Source: Lentisphaerae bacterium ADurb.Bin082
GTDB taxonomy: Bacteria; Verrucomicrobiota; Lentisphaeria; Oligosphaerales; Oligosphaeraceae
Assembly: GCA_002070945.1 (NCBI GenBank)
Contig: MWEG01000083.1
Location: 1-64,000, forward strand
Reading direction: 5' to 3'
Length of the DNA: 64,000 nt
A program made the translations under genes and the position numbers. Position 1 is the first letter of the stretch. Each line of letters begins with the position of its first letter. The notes beneath the pieces were generated by a model. The model saw only the letters and a program-made list of their open reading frames with translations, was not told the origin of the DNA and made no database searches. Positions 52,278-61,408 of the stretch are shown here, in pieces.

Positions 52278-52967
52278 ATGAACGAATGGCTTTTCGTCGG
52301 CATGTTTTTTCTTGACTATGGCCTGTTGCTGCTGTTGTACCAGCGCTACGGTCGCCTCGGGCTGTTCGCCTGGATTCCCTTTGCCACCATTATCGCCAAC
52401 CTGCAAGTGATCAAAGTCGTCGAGCTGTTCGGAATGACTGCCACCCTCGGCAATATCGCCTACGCCAGCATCTTCCTGGCCACGGACATCATCTCGGAAA
52501 ACTACGGACGCCGCGACGCCTACGCCGCCGTCGGCATCGGCATGTTCAGCATGATAGGCATGACTCTCATCATGCTCCTGGCAATCGCTTTTGTGCCAAC
52601 GCCCGACGACTTTGCCCAGCCGGCCTTGAAAAGCATTTTCTCCTTTGTGCCCAGGGTCGTCCTCGGCTCCCTTGTCGCCTACGTCATCAGCCAGCACCAT
52701 GACGTCTGGAGCTTCCATTTCTGGAAAAATCGCCTCCCGCAGACTAAATTCCTCTGGGTCAGAAACAACTTTTCCACGCTTGCCAGCCAGGCCATTGACA
52801 CGCTGATCTTCACTGCTATCGCCTTTTTCGGCGTGTTTCCCACCAACACCTTCTGGTCCATCGTCATCACCACTTTCCTCCTCAAAGCCTTGATCACCCT
52901 GTTGGACACGCCATTCATCTACCTGGCCAAATGGCTGTTCGTCACCAAGCGAATCCGAGAATTCTAA
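52278..52967 (+). CDS. Queuosine precursor transporter (YhhQ/QPTR family)
   Basis: A 229-residue membrane protein of the VUT_1/YhhQ family, which imports queuosine precursors (preQ0, preQ1) in several bacteria. Six or seven hydrophobic segments are seen, with the family hallmark LATDIISENYGRRDAYAAVG and FLWVRNNFSTLASQAIDTLI. The gene name depends on the family and not on direct evidence. With queG at 1.8 kb it supports a tRNA-queuosine system. It follows trkA by 73 bases on the same strand. Confidence 0.85.
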   Translation: MNEWLFVGMFFLDYGLLLLLYQRYGRLGLFAWIPFATIIANLQVIKVVELFGMTATLGNIAYASIFLATDIISENYGRRDAYAAVGIGMFSMIGMTLIMLLAIAFVPTPDDFAQPALKSIFSFVPRVVLGSLVAYVISQHHDVWSFHFWKNRLPQTKFLWVRNNFSTLASQAIDTLIFTAIAFFGVFPTNTFWSIVITTFLLKALITLLDTPFIYLAKWLFVTKRIREF

Positions 52968-52982
52968 CCCCACCTCATCGAC

Positions 52983-54116
52983 ATGACTGCCAACAACGAC
53001 TCTCTTCGACCAGTACCGGTCACCACCCCGACCGCCAAGCACGCCAACCGCACCTTCCAGGGCATCCCTGGCTTCACCATCGCCCCTAACGGACGCTTTT
53101 TCGCCTGCTGGTACGGCGGCGGCAAAGGCGAAGGGCCTGACAACTTCGTCCTGGTCAAGACCAGCGCTGACCAAGGCCGGACTTGGCAGGGGCCAATTGC
53201 CGTTGTCGACCCGCCCGGCCCCAATATTCGAGCCTTTGACTCGACCCTCTGGACTGACCCCGACGGCCGGGTCTGGCTGTTCTGGGCACAGTCCTTCTCT
53301 CCAGGCATCAACACCATCGCAGATGGCGTTAACGGCGTCTGGGGAGCATACCTGAAACGGCCGGATGACTTCTCCGACTGGTCAGCCCCCATCCGCATCT
53401 ATGATGGCATCATGCTGAACAAGCCGACTGTGCTTCCAGACGGCGCTTGGGGCTTCCCAGTCTCAATCTGGGCGCCAGGCGTCGGCGGCGGCAACCCGCC
53501 CGAGCGCCTGCTCCCCGAAGTCGGCGCAGGACTCGTTGTCACCAACGACCACGCACGCACTTTCACGCGCCGCGGCGGCTTCCTTCTTGACCAATCCATC
53601 TTTGATGAACACCATATCGTCGCCTTGCGGGACGGACGCCTGTGGGCGCTGGTGCGGACGCGATACGGCGTCGGCCAAGCCTACTCCCGCGACGGCGGCG
53701 TCACCTGGACTGACACCGGTCCAGCCGCCATCGACGGCCCCAACTCCCGCTTCTTCCTCACCCGCCTCCGCTCTGGCCGACTCCTCCTCGTCAATCACCG
53801 GCCGCCAGCAAAAACCTCTGAAAGCGACGCCAAAACCATCTGGAAGACCAGAAGCCACCTGGCCGCCTATCTGTCAGACGATGACGGCGCCACCTGGGTC
53901 GGCGACCTGCTCCTGGACGAACGCAGCCAAATCTCCTATCCGGATGGCTGCCAGGACAGCGACGGACGCATCTGGATTATCTATGACCACGACCGCTACG
54001 GCAAAGGCGACATCCTCCTGACTGCCTTCACCGAGGAAGACATCCTCAACGCCCAAAATGCCGCCCCGCAGCCCCTGCCCAGGTGGACAGTCGACAGCCT
54101 TGCCGCCCAGAAATAA
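52983..54116 (+). CDS. Sialidase/BNR-repeat family protein
   Basis: A 377-residue six-bladed propeller protein of the exo-sialidase superfamily. Asp-box repeats are visible as SADQGRTW, SRDGGVTW and SDDDGATW, and the late IWIIYDHDRYGKGDILLTAF is typical of this group in PVC bacteria. The RIP-like Arg at the front is not clear (FQGIPGFTIAPNGRFFACWY). No signal peptide, so it may act on internalised glycans or on non-sialic substrates. It starts 15 bases after the YhhQ gene and is followed by an isomerase-like gene. Confidence 0.85.
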   Translation: MTANNDSLRPVPVTTPTAKHANRTFQGIPGFTIAPNGRFFACWYGGGKGEGPDNFVLVKTSADQGRTWQGPIAVVDPPGPNIRAFDSTLWTDPDGRVWLFWAQSFSPGINTIADGVNGVWGAYLKRPDDFSDWSAPIRIYDGIMLNKPTVLPDGAWGFPVSIWAPGVGGGNPPERLLPEVGAGLVVTNDHARTFTRRGGFLLDQSIFDEHHIVALRDGRLWALVRTRYGVGQAYSRDGGVTWTDTGPAAIDGPNSRFFLTRLRSGRLLLVNHRPPAKTSESDAKTIWKTRSHLAAYLSDDDGATWVGDLLLDERSQISYPDGCQDSDGRIWIIYDHDRYGKGDILLTAFTEEDILNAQNAAPQPLPRWTVDSLAAQK

Positions 54117-54144
54117 ACCGCCTTTCCCGCCCGAGACCGTTGTC

Positions 54145-55029
54145 ATGCCCACCCCAACCTTATCCTTCTACTACTCCTGGCAGTTCGTGCCGGATGCAAT
54201 GATCCCCAATATCATGGCCGAATTCCGCGAAAATGGCGTGCGCCATCTCGTATTCAGCCATATCTGGCTACAACGACTCATGACTGAGCCGGATTTTCTG
54301 CCCAAGTTGCGGCAGATGACCCACGACCAGGATATCACCCTGGCCGAATGTCATGGACTCTGGGGACGCGGCAAGGACCTCAATTGCGTTGACCCGGACC
54401 GCCGTCCTGCCATGATAGCCGATCACCTCCGGGCTATGCGCATCGCTGCTGACAACAACTGCAAGACCTACACCGTACACCTCGGCGCCTTTGAGAGCGT
54501 CACCGCCAAAACACCCAATGACATCCTCCGTCCACTTGCCATCAACACCCTCGAAGCCCTCATCCCGGAAGCCGAAAAACTCGACCTGATCATCGCCCTC
54601 GAAAACAGCTATGAACGCTCCAACACCCCAGACGAAGTCGTCTTCCTCATTGAGTACTTCCAGTCCAAGACCCTGGGCTGCTGCTTTGATGTCGGCCATG
54701 CCAACCTGATGGCGCCAGCACCAGGGAAAAAACGAGAGAAGTACTTCTCGGAAATGGACGCTGCCTGGGGTGACGTGATCGAAGAATACCCGAATGCCCT
54801 CGAACGGCTCGCACCGCACATCGTGACCGTCCACATGCACGACAATAATGGCTACGAGGACAGCCATAACCTACCAGGCACTGGAACCGTCTCTTGGGAC
54901 GTCTTGATCGACAAGCTAAAAACCCTGCCTCGGCTCCTTACTCTGCAAACCGAAACCAGGACCATCCCTGGCGCTATCACTATCAAAACCCTCGCTGGCA
55001 CCTTTGCCCGGCTGATGCGCCGCTGGTAA
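54145..55029 (+). CDS. Sugar phosphate isomerase/epimerase-like TIM barrel
   Basis: A 294-residue AP-endonuclease-2-type TIM barrel (XylA/hexulose epimerase-like). GVRHLVFSHIW, TVHLGAFES, LIIALENSYERSNTPDEVV (metal Glu), LGCCFDVGHANLMAP (Asp, His) and VHMHDNNGYEDSHNLPG (His-x-Asp) give the metal-binding set, followed by LPGTGTVSWDVLIDKL. This is the pattern of sugar-phosphate or inosose isomerases. The ATG at 54145 is preferred over one at 54058, which lies inside the sialidase gene. It is probably cotranscribed with the sialidase. Confidence 0.85.
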   Translation: MPTPTLSFYYSWQFVPDAMIPNIMAEFRENGVRHLVFSHIWLQRLMTEPDFLPKLRQMTHDQDITLAECHGLWGRGKDLNCVDPDRRPAMIADHLRAMRIAADNNCKTYTVHLGAFESVTAKTPNDILRPLAINTLEALIPEAEKLDLIIALENSYERSNTPDEVVFLIEYFQSKTLGCCFDVGHANLMAPAPGKKREKYFSEMDAAWGDVIEEYPNALERLAPHIVTVHMHDNNGYEDSHNLPGTGTVSWDVLIDKLKTLPRLLTLQTETRTIPGAITIKTLAGTFARLMRRW

Positions 55030-55072
55030 AGAACACGACCGCCTCAATCTGACCAGCCTGACTGCCTTTACC

Positions 55073-56731
55073 ATGCCCATGCTCCCCATGACCAAAGCCG
55101 AAATGGCCGCCCGCGGCTGGCAGGAACTCGATATCCTGCTCATCTCGGGCGACGCCTACGTCGACCACCCGTCCTTTGGCACACCGCTCCTCGGCCGCCT
55201 GCTCGAAGCCAACGGCTACCGCGTCGGCATCATTGCCCAGCCTCGCTGGGACACGCCTGAAGACATCGCCCGCCTCGGCCGACCGCGACTGTTCTGCAGC
55301 ATCGGCGCTGGCAGCCTTGACTCCATGCTCTGCCATTACACCGCCTTCCGGAAAAAGCGGCGCGACGACGCTTTCACGCCGGGCGGCAAGGCCGGCGCAC
55401 GCCCTAATCGCGCCAGCATCGTCTACGCCAACTTGGCCCGCGCCGCTTTCCCCGGCATCTTCCTGGCCTTAGGCGGCATTGAGGCATCGCTGCGGCGCAC
55501 TGCCCACTACGACTTCTGGTCTGACTCCTTGCGCCGCTCTCTGATTTTCGATGCCAAGGCCGATATCATCCTCTACGGCATGGCCGAAAAGTCCATCCTC
55601 GAATTGGCCCGGCGCTTGCGCGACGGCGAGTCGACCGTTGGCATCCCCGGCACAGCCCGAATCAGCGACCTGCCCGAAGACGCCACCCTGCTCCCCTCCT
55701 ACGAGGACATTCTTGCCAAACCGACCCGACTGCTTGAGGCCACTCTCGCCATCGAAGAGCAAGTCCACCACGCCGGCCCCCGCCTGGCGCAGCCGCACGG
55801 CAAAAAATTCCTGCTCTTAGAGCCACCGCCGCCACCGTTGTCCCAAGCTGAGCTTGACGCCCTCTACAGCCTGCCGTTCACGCGCCAGGCGCATCCGTCC
55901 TATTCCCAGCCTATCCCCGCCCTTGACATGGTGCAATGGAGCATCACGGCCGTACGCGGCTGCGCGGGGGGCTGCGCTTTCTGCTCCCTGGCTCTGCACC
56001 AGGGCCGCCGCCTTGTCTCGCGCTCGCCGCAGTCCCTAGCCGCTGAAATCAACGCCCTCACCAAGATGCCTGGCTGGCGCGGCACCATCTCCGATGTCGG
56101 CGGCCCTACCGCCAATTTCTGGAACGCCGCCTGCCGCGCCAATCCCTCCACCTGCCGCCGTCGAAGCTGCCTGACCCCCAAAATCTGCCCGCACTTTGAC
56201 CTGAAGCAAAAGGAATACCTCCAGCTCCTCCGCCAATTGAAAAAACTCCCTGGCGTCAAGCACCTCGGCATAGCCAGCGGCATCCGACACGACGCTGCCC
56301 TGCAAGACCCTGAATTCATAGACGGCCTGGCCGCAGAGTTTGTCAGCGGCCAGCTGAAACTGGCCCCTGAACACGCTGCCCCGGCTGTCACCACCCTGAT
56401 GCGCAAGCCAGACTTCAGCCAATTCGAACGGTTCTGCGAACTCTTCACGGCATGCAGCCGCGAACACGGCAAGGAGCAATATGTCGTGCCCTACATCATG
56501 AGCGCCTATCCTGGATGCACAATGGCTGATATGCAGCGCCTCGCCGCCTGGTTCCGACGGCGAGGCTGGAAACCGCAGCAGACGCAGTGCTTCATTCCCA
56601 CCCCAGGGACTGTCGCCACCGCCATGTTCTATGCACGCTGTGACCTGGACGGCAAACCGCTGTATGTGGCCGCCACTGACCGCGAACGAGAAGACCAACA
56701 CGCAACCCTGCTGCCTAAGAAACGTTCATGA
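55073..56731 (+). CDS. YgiQ-family radical SAM protein
   Basis: A 552-residue protein of the YgiQ/UPF0313 family. The N-terminus (LLISGDAYVDHPSFGTPLLG) looks like a B12-binding-type Rossmann domain. The radical SAM core begins TAVRGCAGGCAFCSLALHQG, with the CxxxCxxC cluster motif, and continues to SDVGGPTANFW. Conserved LAPEH (LKLAPEHAAPAV) follows. The reaction of YgiQ is not known. The frame allows starts at 55073, 55079 and 55088. It is followed by a short gap with a hairpin (56799-56814) before the VWA gene. Confidence 0.9.
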   Translation: MPMLPMTKAEMAARGWQELDILLISGDAYVDHPSFGTPLLGRLLEANGYRVGIIAQPRWDTPEDIARLGRPRLFCSIGAGSLDSMLCHYTAFRKKRRDDAFTPGGKAGARPNRASIVYANLARAAFPGIFLALGGIEASLRRTAHYDFWSDSLRRSLIFDAKADIILYGMAEKSILELARRLRDGESTVGIPGTARISDLPEDATLLPSYEDILAKPTRLLEATLAIEEQVHHAGPRLAQPHGKKFLLLEPPPPPLSQAELDALYSLPFTRQAHPSYSQPIPALDMVQWSITAVRGCAGGCAFCSLALHQGRRLVSRSPQSLAAEINALTKMPGWRGTISDVGGPTANFWNAACRANPSTCRRRSCLTPKICPHFDLKQKEYLQLLRQLKKLPGVKHLGIASGIRHDAALQDPEFIDGLAAEFVSGQLKLAPEHAAPAVTTLMRKPDFSQFERFCELFTACSREHGKEQYVVPYIMSAYPGCTMADMQRLAAWFRRRGWKPQQTQCFIPTPGTVATAMFYARCDLDGKPLYVAATDREREDQHATLLPKKRS

Positions 56732-56842
56732 ATGCAACAAATGTTCAGCGCCCGTTGTCCGTTATCTTAAAGAGGTATTACATTAATGCACGATTCCTGC
56801 CCGCCACGGCGGGCCAAACCCAGTTTTCCGTAGGTCGCTGCC

Positions 56843-58639
56843 ATGAAACTGTCAAGATACATGCTTATTTCGCTGGTCTTGTCACTGGCCCTGCATCTGT
56901 TGCTGATGCTGTTCCTGTCGCGCATGACTTTCCCGACCTCGCGCCTGGCTGCCCTGCCGACGGAAGAAGCGCCCAAGCGCGCCCCGACCATCCAGACGAT
57001 TGACCTGCGTGACCTGGCCAAGCCAAAACCACCGTCGCCCAATACCAAGCTGAATCGCCAAGCCACCGCCGAAATCAAAACCGAACTGGCGGAAATAGGC
57101 GAACAGGCAGTCAAGGAAATACTGCAAAAAGAAAACCTGGTGATCCCGCCGCCGCTGCCCAGCCTGCGGTTTGCCGGCGTTGATAAAGCCATCCTGACCC
57201 CTAAGCTGCCGAACGCCGAGCCGCCCCGCCAAGCCACGGCGCCGCGTCCGAAAATCATGGCCATAGATTTCAACGACCTGCCTCCAGCCCGCCAAGCTGT
57301 CCGCCGCGATGACATCATCCCTGGCGTCGAACGCATCGATGTGCCAGACCTGCACCTGCCCAGCCTCCTGCCGCACGGCCCGCTGACAGCAGCCACCGGA
57401 GCAACCTACGATGTCGGCATCAAACTGGGCCCCAATCCAAAATTCGGCATCCCAGAAGGCATCGGCGAGGAAGACACCCCGTCCCCTCCCACCCCCGGCA
57501 AAGACCTGGCCACACTCCTGAAAGAAGGCGCACTTGCTGCAGGCAGCGGCAACGGCAAGGACATCGCCCTGAATAACCTGGGCGACGCCGGCCTAAAGCA
57601 GCCGCCCAAGCCGTTCGACGCCTTTGTCGACGTCGTCGTGACCGTCTGGGAAGACAAGAAAAACGGCGGCGGCTACTTCAAAATCGCCATCACCCCGAAC
57701 CGCGAAAGCGATTCCCTCCATGACATCCCCAAGGATTCCCTCATCATCATCGACCACTCAACCAGCATTGACGTCAACAAGCTGAGGCAATTCAAGTCCG
57801 CTGCTGTTGACGCCCTCTCGTATCTCAACCGCCAGGACAGGTTCAACATCGTCGGCTTCAATGAAAAACCAGACCAGCTGTTTCCCGACTTCGTCCCCCT
57901 GACTGACGACTCCCTCGCCGCAGCCAGAGCCTATATCCGCAACCTCTACCGCGGCGGCATGACCGACGTGTTCGGCGGCATCTCACCGTTTGTCCAAAAA
58001 AGCAACCGCAACGCCCAGCGCCCCCTCAACATCTTCCTGCTGACGGACGGCAAGTCCACCATCAACATCTACCGGGAAGACGACTTTATCCGCCGAATCG
58101 TAGGCATGAATCCCGGCAACGTGTCCATCTGCCCGTTCAGCGCCGGGCAGGACGCCAACCGGCAGCTGCTCGACTTCCTCGGCTACCTGAACCGCGGCTA
58201 CAACTTCCATGTGCCTGACCTGAAACACTTCAAGAACCAACTTTTGTCCTACATCGGCAATCACTCCAACCTGATCATAAGCGACCTCCAGTACATGGTC
58301 GAAGGGCAAGTGGGCAACGAAATCTTCCCCAGGCGCCTGCCACACCTCTACCGCCAGGAAACCCTCGAAATCTTCGGCCGCTACGGCCCCCAGGACACGG
58401 AGCTGGTCTTCACACTGGCTGGCAGAGACGCGGAAGGCAGCGTCCGCGACCTGGTGTTCCGGCGCCAATACCAGGACTGCCAGACAGCCAGCGAGGAACT
58501 CCCCCTGCAATGGGCAGCCAAGAAAATCTTCTATCTCCTCGCCCAGAGGACCTTGACCGAAAACCCCCAGGAACGCTTCCAACTGAACCAGGAAATCCAG
58601 AGGCTCGGTCAAAACTACAACATCTACATCCCCTATTGA
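56843..58639 (+). CDS. Membrane-anchored VWA-domain protein with TonB-like leader
   Basis: A 598-residue protein. An N-terminal membrane helix (YMLISLVLSLALHLLLMLFL) resembles the ExbD/TonB-type signal anchor. A Pro-rich, charged region (45-260) spans the periplasm. A von Willebrand A domain starts at about 265; its MIDAS has DHSTS at 304-308, the Thr in GGMTDVFGG and the Asp in FLLTDGKST. The C-terminal 150 residues (LIISDLQYMVEGQVGNEIFP) are beta-rich. VWA proteins of this layout bind metal-dependent partners in the envelope; the partner is unknown. The only ribosome-site-like sequence is weak. Confidence 0.8.
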   Translation: MKLSRYMLISLVLSLALHLLLMLFLSRMTFPTSRLAALPTEEAPKRAPTIQTIDLRDLAKPKPPSPNTKLNRQATAEIKTELAEIGEQAVKEILQKENLVIPPPLPSLRFAGVDKAILTPKLPNAEPPRQATAPRPKIMAIDFNDLPPARQAVRRDDIIPGVERIDVPDLHLPSLLPHGPLTAATGATYDVGIKLGPNPKFGIPEGIGEEDTPSPPTPGKDLATLLKEGALAAGSGNGKDIALNNLGDAGLKQPPKPFDAFVDVVVTVWEDKKNGGGYFKIAITPNRESDSLHDIPKDSLIIIDHSTSIDVNKLRQFKSAAVDALSYLNRQDRFNIVGFNEKPDQLFPDFVPLTDDSLAAARAYIRNLYRGGMTDVFGGISPFVQKSNRNAQRPLNIFLLTDGKSTINIYREDDFIRRIVGMNPGNVSICPFSAGQDANRQLLDFLGYLNRGYNFHVPDLKHFKNQLLSYIGNHSNLIISDLQYMVEGQVGNEIFPRRLPHLYRQETLEIFGRYGPQDTELVFTLAGRDAEGSVRDLVFRRQYQDCQTASEELPLQWAAKKIFYLLAQRTLTENPQERFQLNQEIQRLGQNYNIYIPY

Positions 58640-58708
58640 TAGCGTCCTACGAACCATGCCCAGGACGCTTGCCCCCACCCTCAAACGCCTCGTAACTCAG
58701 GATTGACG

Positions 58709-59329
58709 ATGCCCCAAAAACCGCTCTTAGTCGCCATGGACCTCGAAGGAGTCCTCGTTCCCGAAGTCTGGATTTCCGTCGCCGAAAAAACCGGCATCCC
58801 AGAACTGCGCCTGACCACCAGGGACTTCTCCGATTACTCCGCCTTAATGAGCCACCGCATGAAAATCCTTGACCAGCATCGCCTGACCCTGCGGGACATC
58901 CAGGACGTGATCAACACTATGCAGCCCCTGCCCGGAGCCGTCGAATACCTAAACTGGCTCCGGGAACGCCACCAGGCCATCATCCTCTCTGACACCTTCT
59001 ATGAATTTGCTTCACCTCTGATGCAAAAACTCGGCTGGCCGACTCTGTTCTGCAATTCCATCCATGCGGACGAAAATGGCCGGGTGACAGGCTACACCAT
59101 GCGCGTGGACAACGGCAAAAAACGCGCCACCCTCGCGTTCAAGCAGCTTAATTTCAGGGTCATCGCCATGGGTGACTCCTATAACGACACCGACATGCTC
59201 AAAGAAGCCGACCTCGGCATCCTGTTCCGCCCTTCCGAAAACGTCAGGCGCGAATTTCCCCAATTCCAGGTCGTCAGCGAATTCACCGAAGTAGTTGACA
59301 TCATCAACGCCTTCTGCAACCAGCCCTGA
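58709..59329 (+). CDS. thrH: ThrH-type phosphoserine phosphatase/homoserine phosphotransferase
   Basis: ThrH moves phosphate from phosphoserine to homoserine and can bypass ThrB. The 206-residue HAD-family protein starts LLVAMDLEGVLVPEVWISVA, where the DxEG motif replaces DxDG as in ThrH. AIILSDTFYEF is motif II and IAMGDSYNDTDMLKEADLGI holds motifs III-IV. Length matches Pseudomonas ThrH. The ATG at 58709 follows AGGA. Its stop shares a base with an ATG of the next frame. The aspartokinase at 21 kb would supply the upstream pathway. Confidence 0.9.
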   Translation: MPQKPLLVAMDLEGVLVPEVWISVAEKTGIPELRLTTRDFSDYSALMSHRMKILDQHRLTLRDIQDVINTMQPLPGAVEYLNWLRERHQAIILSDTFYEFASPLMQKLGWPTLFCNSIHADENGRVTGYTMRVDNGKKRATLAFKQLNFRVIAMGDSYNDTDMLKEADLGILFRPSENVRREFPQFQVVSEFTEVVDIINAFCNQP

Positions 59330-59373
59330 TGACCGCCTTTAACCCCATATCGTCCCAGCAAGGAGCATCGACT

Positions 59374-61260
59374 ATGACTCTTCCGCGCGTTTGGAATGAA
59401 CCCCTGACCGGGCAAATCAGCGGCCAGCTGCGAGCCGAGGCCGAACGGCTGTTCCGCGTCCACCAACTCCCCAAAGCCAAGGACGACTGGCTGAAACTCC
59501 GCGAGGAGCTGCGCAGTCAGCTCTGGAACGCCATGGGCGTCAGCTATGACAGCGCCATTCCCCTGGATGTCCAGGTCACCAAGACGATTCCCTGCGACGG
59601 CTATAAAATTCTCTGTCTGCACTACCAAAGCCGACCGGGCATCCGGGTCACCGGCAATCTCTATGTGCCGGACGGCAAAGGGCCGTTTCCAGCCGTAATC
59701 AACGTGCATGGCCACTGGGCCCAGGGACGGCTGGCGGAAAGAGTCCAATCCCGCGGGCATTCCCTGGCTAAGAACGGCTATGTCTGCTTAGCCGTTGACG
59801 CCTGGGGCTCTGGCGAACGCTGCACTGAACACGGCGTCTATACCTATCACGGCTCCGCTGTCGGCTCTTCGCTCCTGCTACTGGGCGAAACCCTCCTCGG
59901 AGCGCAAGTCGTGGACAATATGCGCGGCGTCCAACTGCTCACAGAACTGCCCTACGTGCAGGCGGACAAAATCGGCGCAACCGGCGCCTCGGGCGGCGGC
60001 AACCAGACCATGTGGCTGACGGCTATGGACGACCGCATCCAGGCCGCCATGCCGGTCGTCAGCGTCGGCACCTTCGCATCGTATGTGATGCGCTCCAACT
60101 GCATCTGCGAATTGCTGCCAGGCGGATTGACCTTCACCGAGGAGCCTGGCGTACTCGCCCTGGCCGCACCCCGCGCTCTCAAAATCTGCAACTGCCTGAG
60201 AGACAGCAACCCGACTTTCTTCGTCTCGGAAATGCTGCGTTCATTCAACGAAGCCCGCAAAGTCTTCCAAGCACTTGACGCTGATGACAAATTCAGCTAC
60301 CAGGCTTTCGACCTGCCGCATGGCTTCTGGCCAGAGGTGCGCGAAGCCATGCTGGGATTCTTTGACCTGCACTTGAAAGGCATCGGACATGGCCAACCGC
60401 GCCGTGAACTGCCCTTCACCTGCCTGCCCGAAGAAGAAGTCATGGTCTTCCCAAAAGGAGAACGGCCAGAAACGATCACCACCATCGTCGACTATTGCCG
60501 GGAACAGGGCAAACGACACTTAGCTGAGCCGATGCCTGACCAAGACGACATAAAATTCGCCGATTACTACTTGGAAGGCCGCCTCAATCCCCCACTCCTG
60601 GAACTGGACGATGACCACTACCATCGTCACGATGATGAAGACGGCTGGCAGCGCTGGAGCGTGCCTTCGTTTATCTACGGGGGCCGACTCATCCCGGTTC
60701 TCTACCGTCCCCCGGCTAACAAGAGTGACACAGTAGTCATCCTATCTTCACCAACCGGCAAAAATGGCCTGGAAAACAGCGCCCTCTTATCAACGGTTCT
60801 GGCCGAAGGCAATGGCGTTTTGCTCTTTGATGCATACGGAACCGGAGAAGCACCCAGCGACAATGAAAGCATCTCTCACACACCCTTCCATACTCTCAGC
60901 CGCGGACTGCTCTGGCTGGGCAGAACCCTGATGGGAGAATGGTGCGGGGAATTCGGTTTAATGGCGGAATTTGCCCGCTTGTGTCTCGATGCCCATAAAG
61001 TCACCTTCGGCGGCACCGGTGACATGGCTGTCGCTGCCTGTTGCGCAGCGGCGCTCGGACTCACTGCATCATGCGAAATGACCGAAGTCATGGTCGAAGA
61101 CATGCCTGAAACGCTCACATGGCAGGATGGACCAGACGGCACCGTAGCCAAACGCACCATGGCATCGTTTATCCCCGACTTTGTGGAATGGGGCGACATC
61201 AGGAAAGTCAAGGCAATCCTGAAAAACGACAACATCACCATCCGCACAGTCACGGCCTGA
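59374..61260 (+). CDS. Double alpha/beta hydrolase, acetyl-esterase-like
   Basis: A 628-residue cytoplasmic protein. The first half is a serine hydrolase: FPAVINVHGHWAQGR (oxyanion), KIGATGASGGGNQTMWLTAM (nucleophile Ser in GASGGG) and AFDLPHGFWPEVREAMLGFF (His). The second half (about 380-628) repeats the fold in degenerate form: VVILSSPTGKNGL, GVLLFDAYGTGEAPSDN and VTFGGTGDMAVAACCAA, where GGTGD stands in place of a Ser elbow. Similar two-lobed proteins are carbohydrate esterases in PVC and Bacteroidetes genomes. AAGGAG lies 8 bases before the ATG at 59374, so this start is preferred over 59329. Confidence 0.8.
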   Translation: MTLPRVWNEPLTGQISGQLRAEAERLFRVHQLPKAKDDWLKLREELRSQLWNAMGVSYDSAIPLDVQVTKTIPCDGYKILCLHYQSRPGIRVTGNLYVPDGKGPFPAVINVHGHWAQGRLAERVQSRGHSLAKNGYVCLAVDAWGSGERCTEHGVYTYHGSAVGSSLLLLGETLLGAQVVDNMRGVQLLTELPYVQADKIGATGASGGGNQTMWLTAMDDRIQAAMPVVSVGTFASYVMRSNCICELLPGGLTFTEEPGVLALAAPRALKICNCLRDSNPTFFVSEMLRSFNEARKVFQALDADDKFSYQAFDLPHGFWPEVREAMLGFFDLHLKGIGHGQPRRELPFTCLPEEEVMVFPKGERPETITTIVDYCREQGKRHLAEPMPDQDDIKFADYYLEGRLNPPLLELDDDHYHRHDDEDGWQRWSVPSFIYGGRLIPVLYRPPANKSDTVVILSSPTGKNGLENSALLSTVLAEGNGVLLFDAYGTGEAPSDNESISHTPFHTLSRGLLWLGRTLMGEWCGEFGLMAEFARLCLDAHKVTFGGTGDMAVAACCAAALGLTASCEMTEVMVEDMPETLTWQDGPDGTVAKRTMASFIPDFVEWGDIRKVKAILKNDNITIRTVTA

Positions 61261-61295
61261 GCTGAAAATCAGCTTCCAAATATCTTGGTTGACTC

Positions 61296-61332
61296 AACAG
61301 CGAGCCGGACAAAAATTCGGCTCGCTGTTTTC
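61296..61332 (+). terminator. Intrinsic terminator of the esterase transcript
   Basis: An 11-bp stem ACAGCGAGCCG / CGGCTCGCTGT (61297-61307 with 61318-61328), A-rich loop, then TTTTCG. It ends the long plus-strand run. Confidence 0.9.
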
Positions 61333-61408
61333 GTATTGTCACACAGAAAATTTCCGTTGTCCGAGCTTGCAGTTTTTGTCGTTGAGCAGTAAACAAGGAG
61401 AAAACGTC

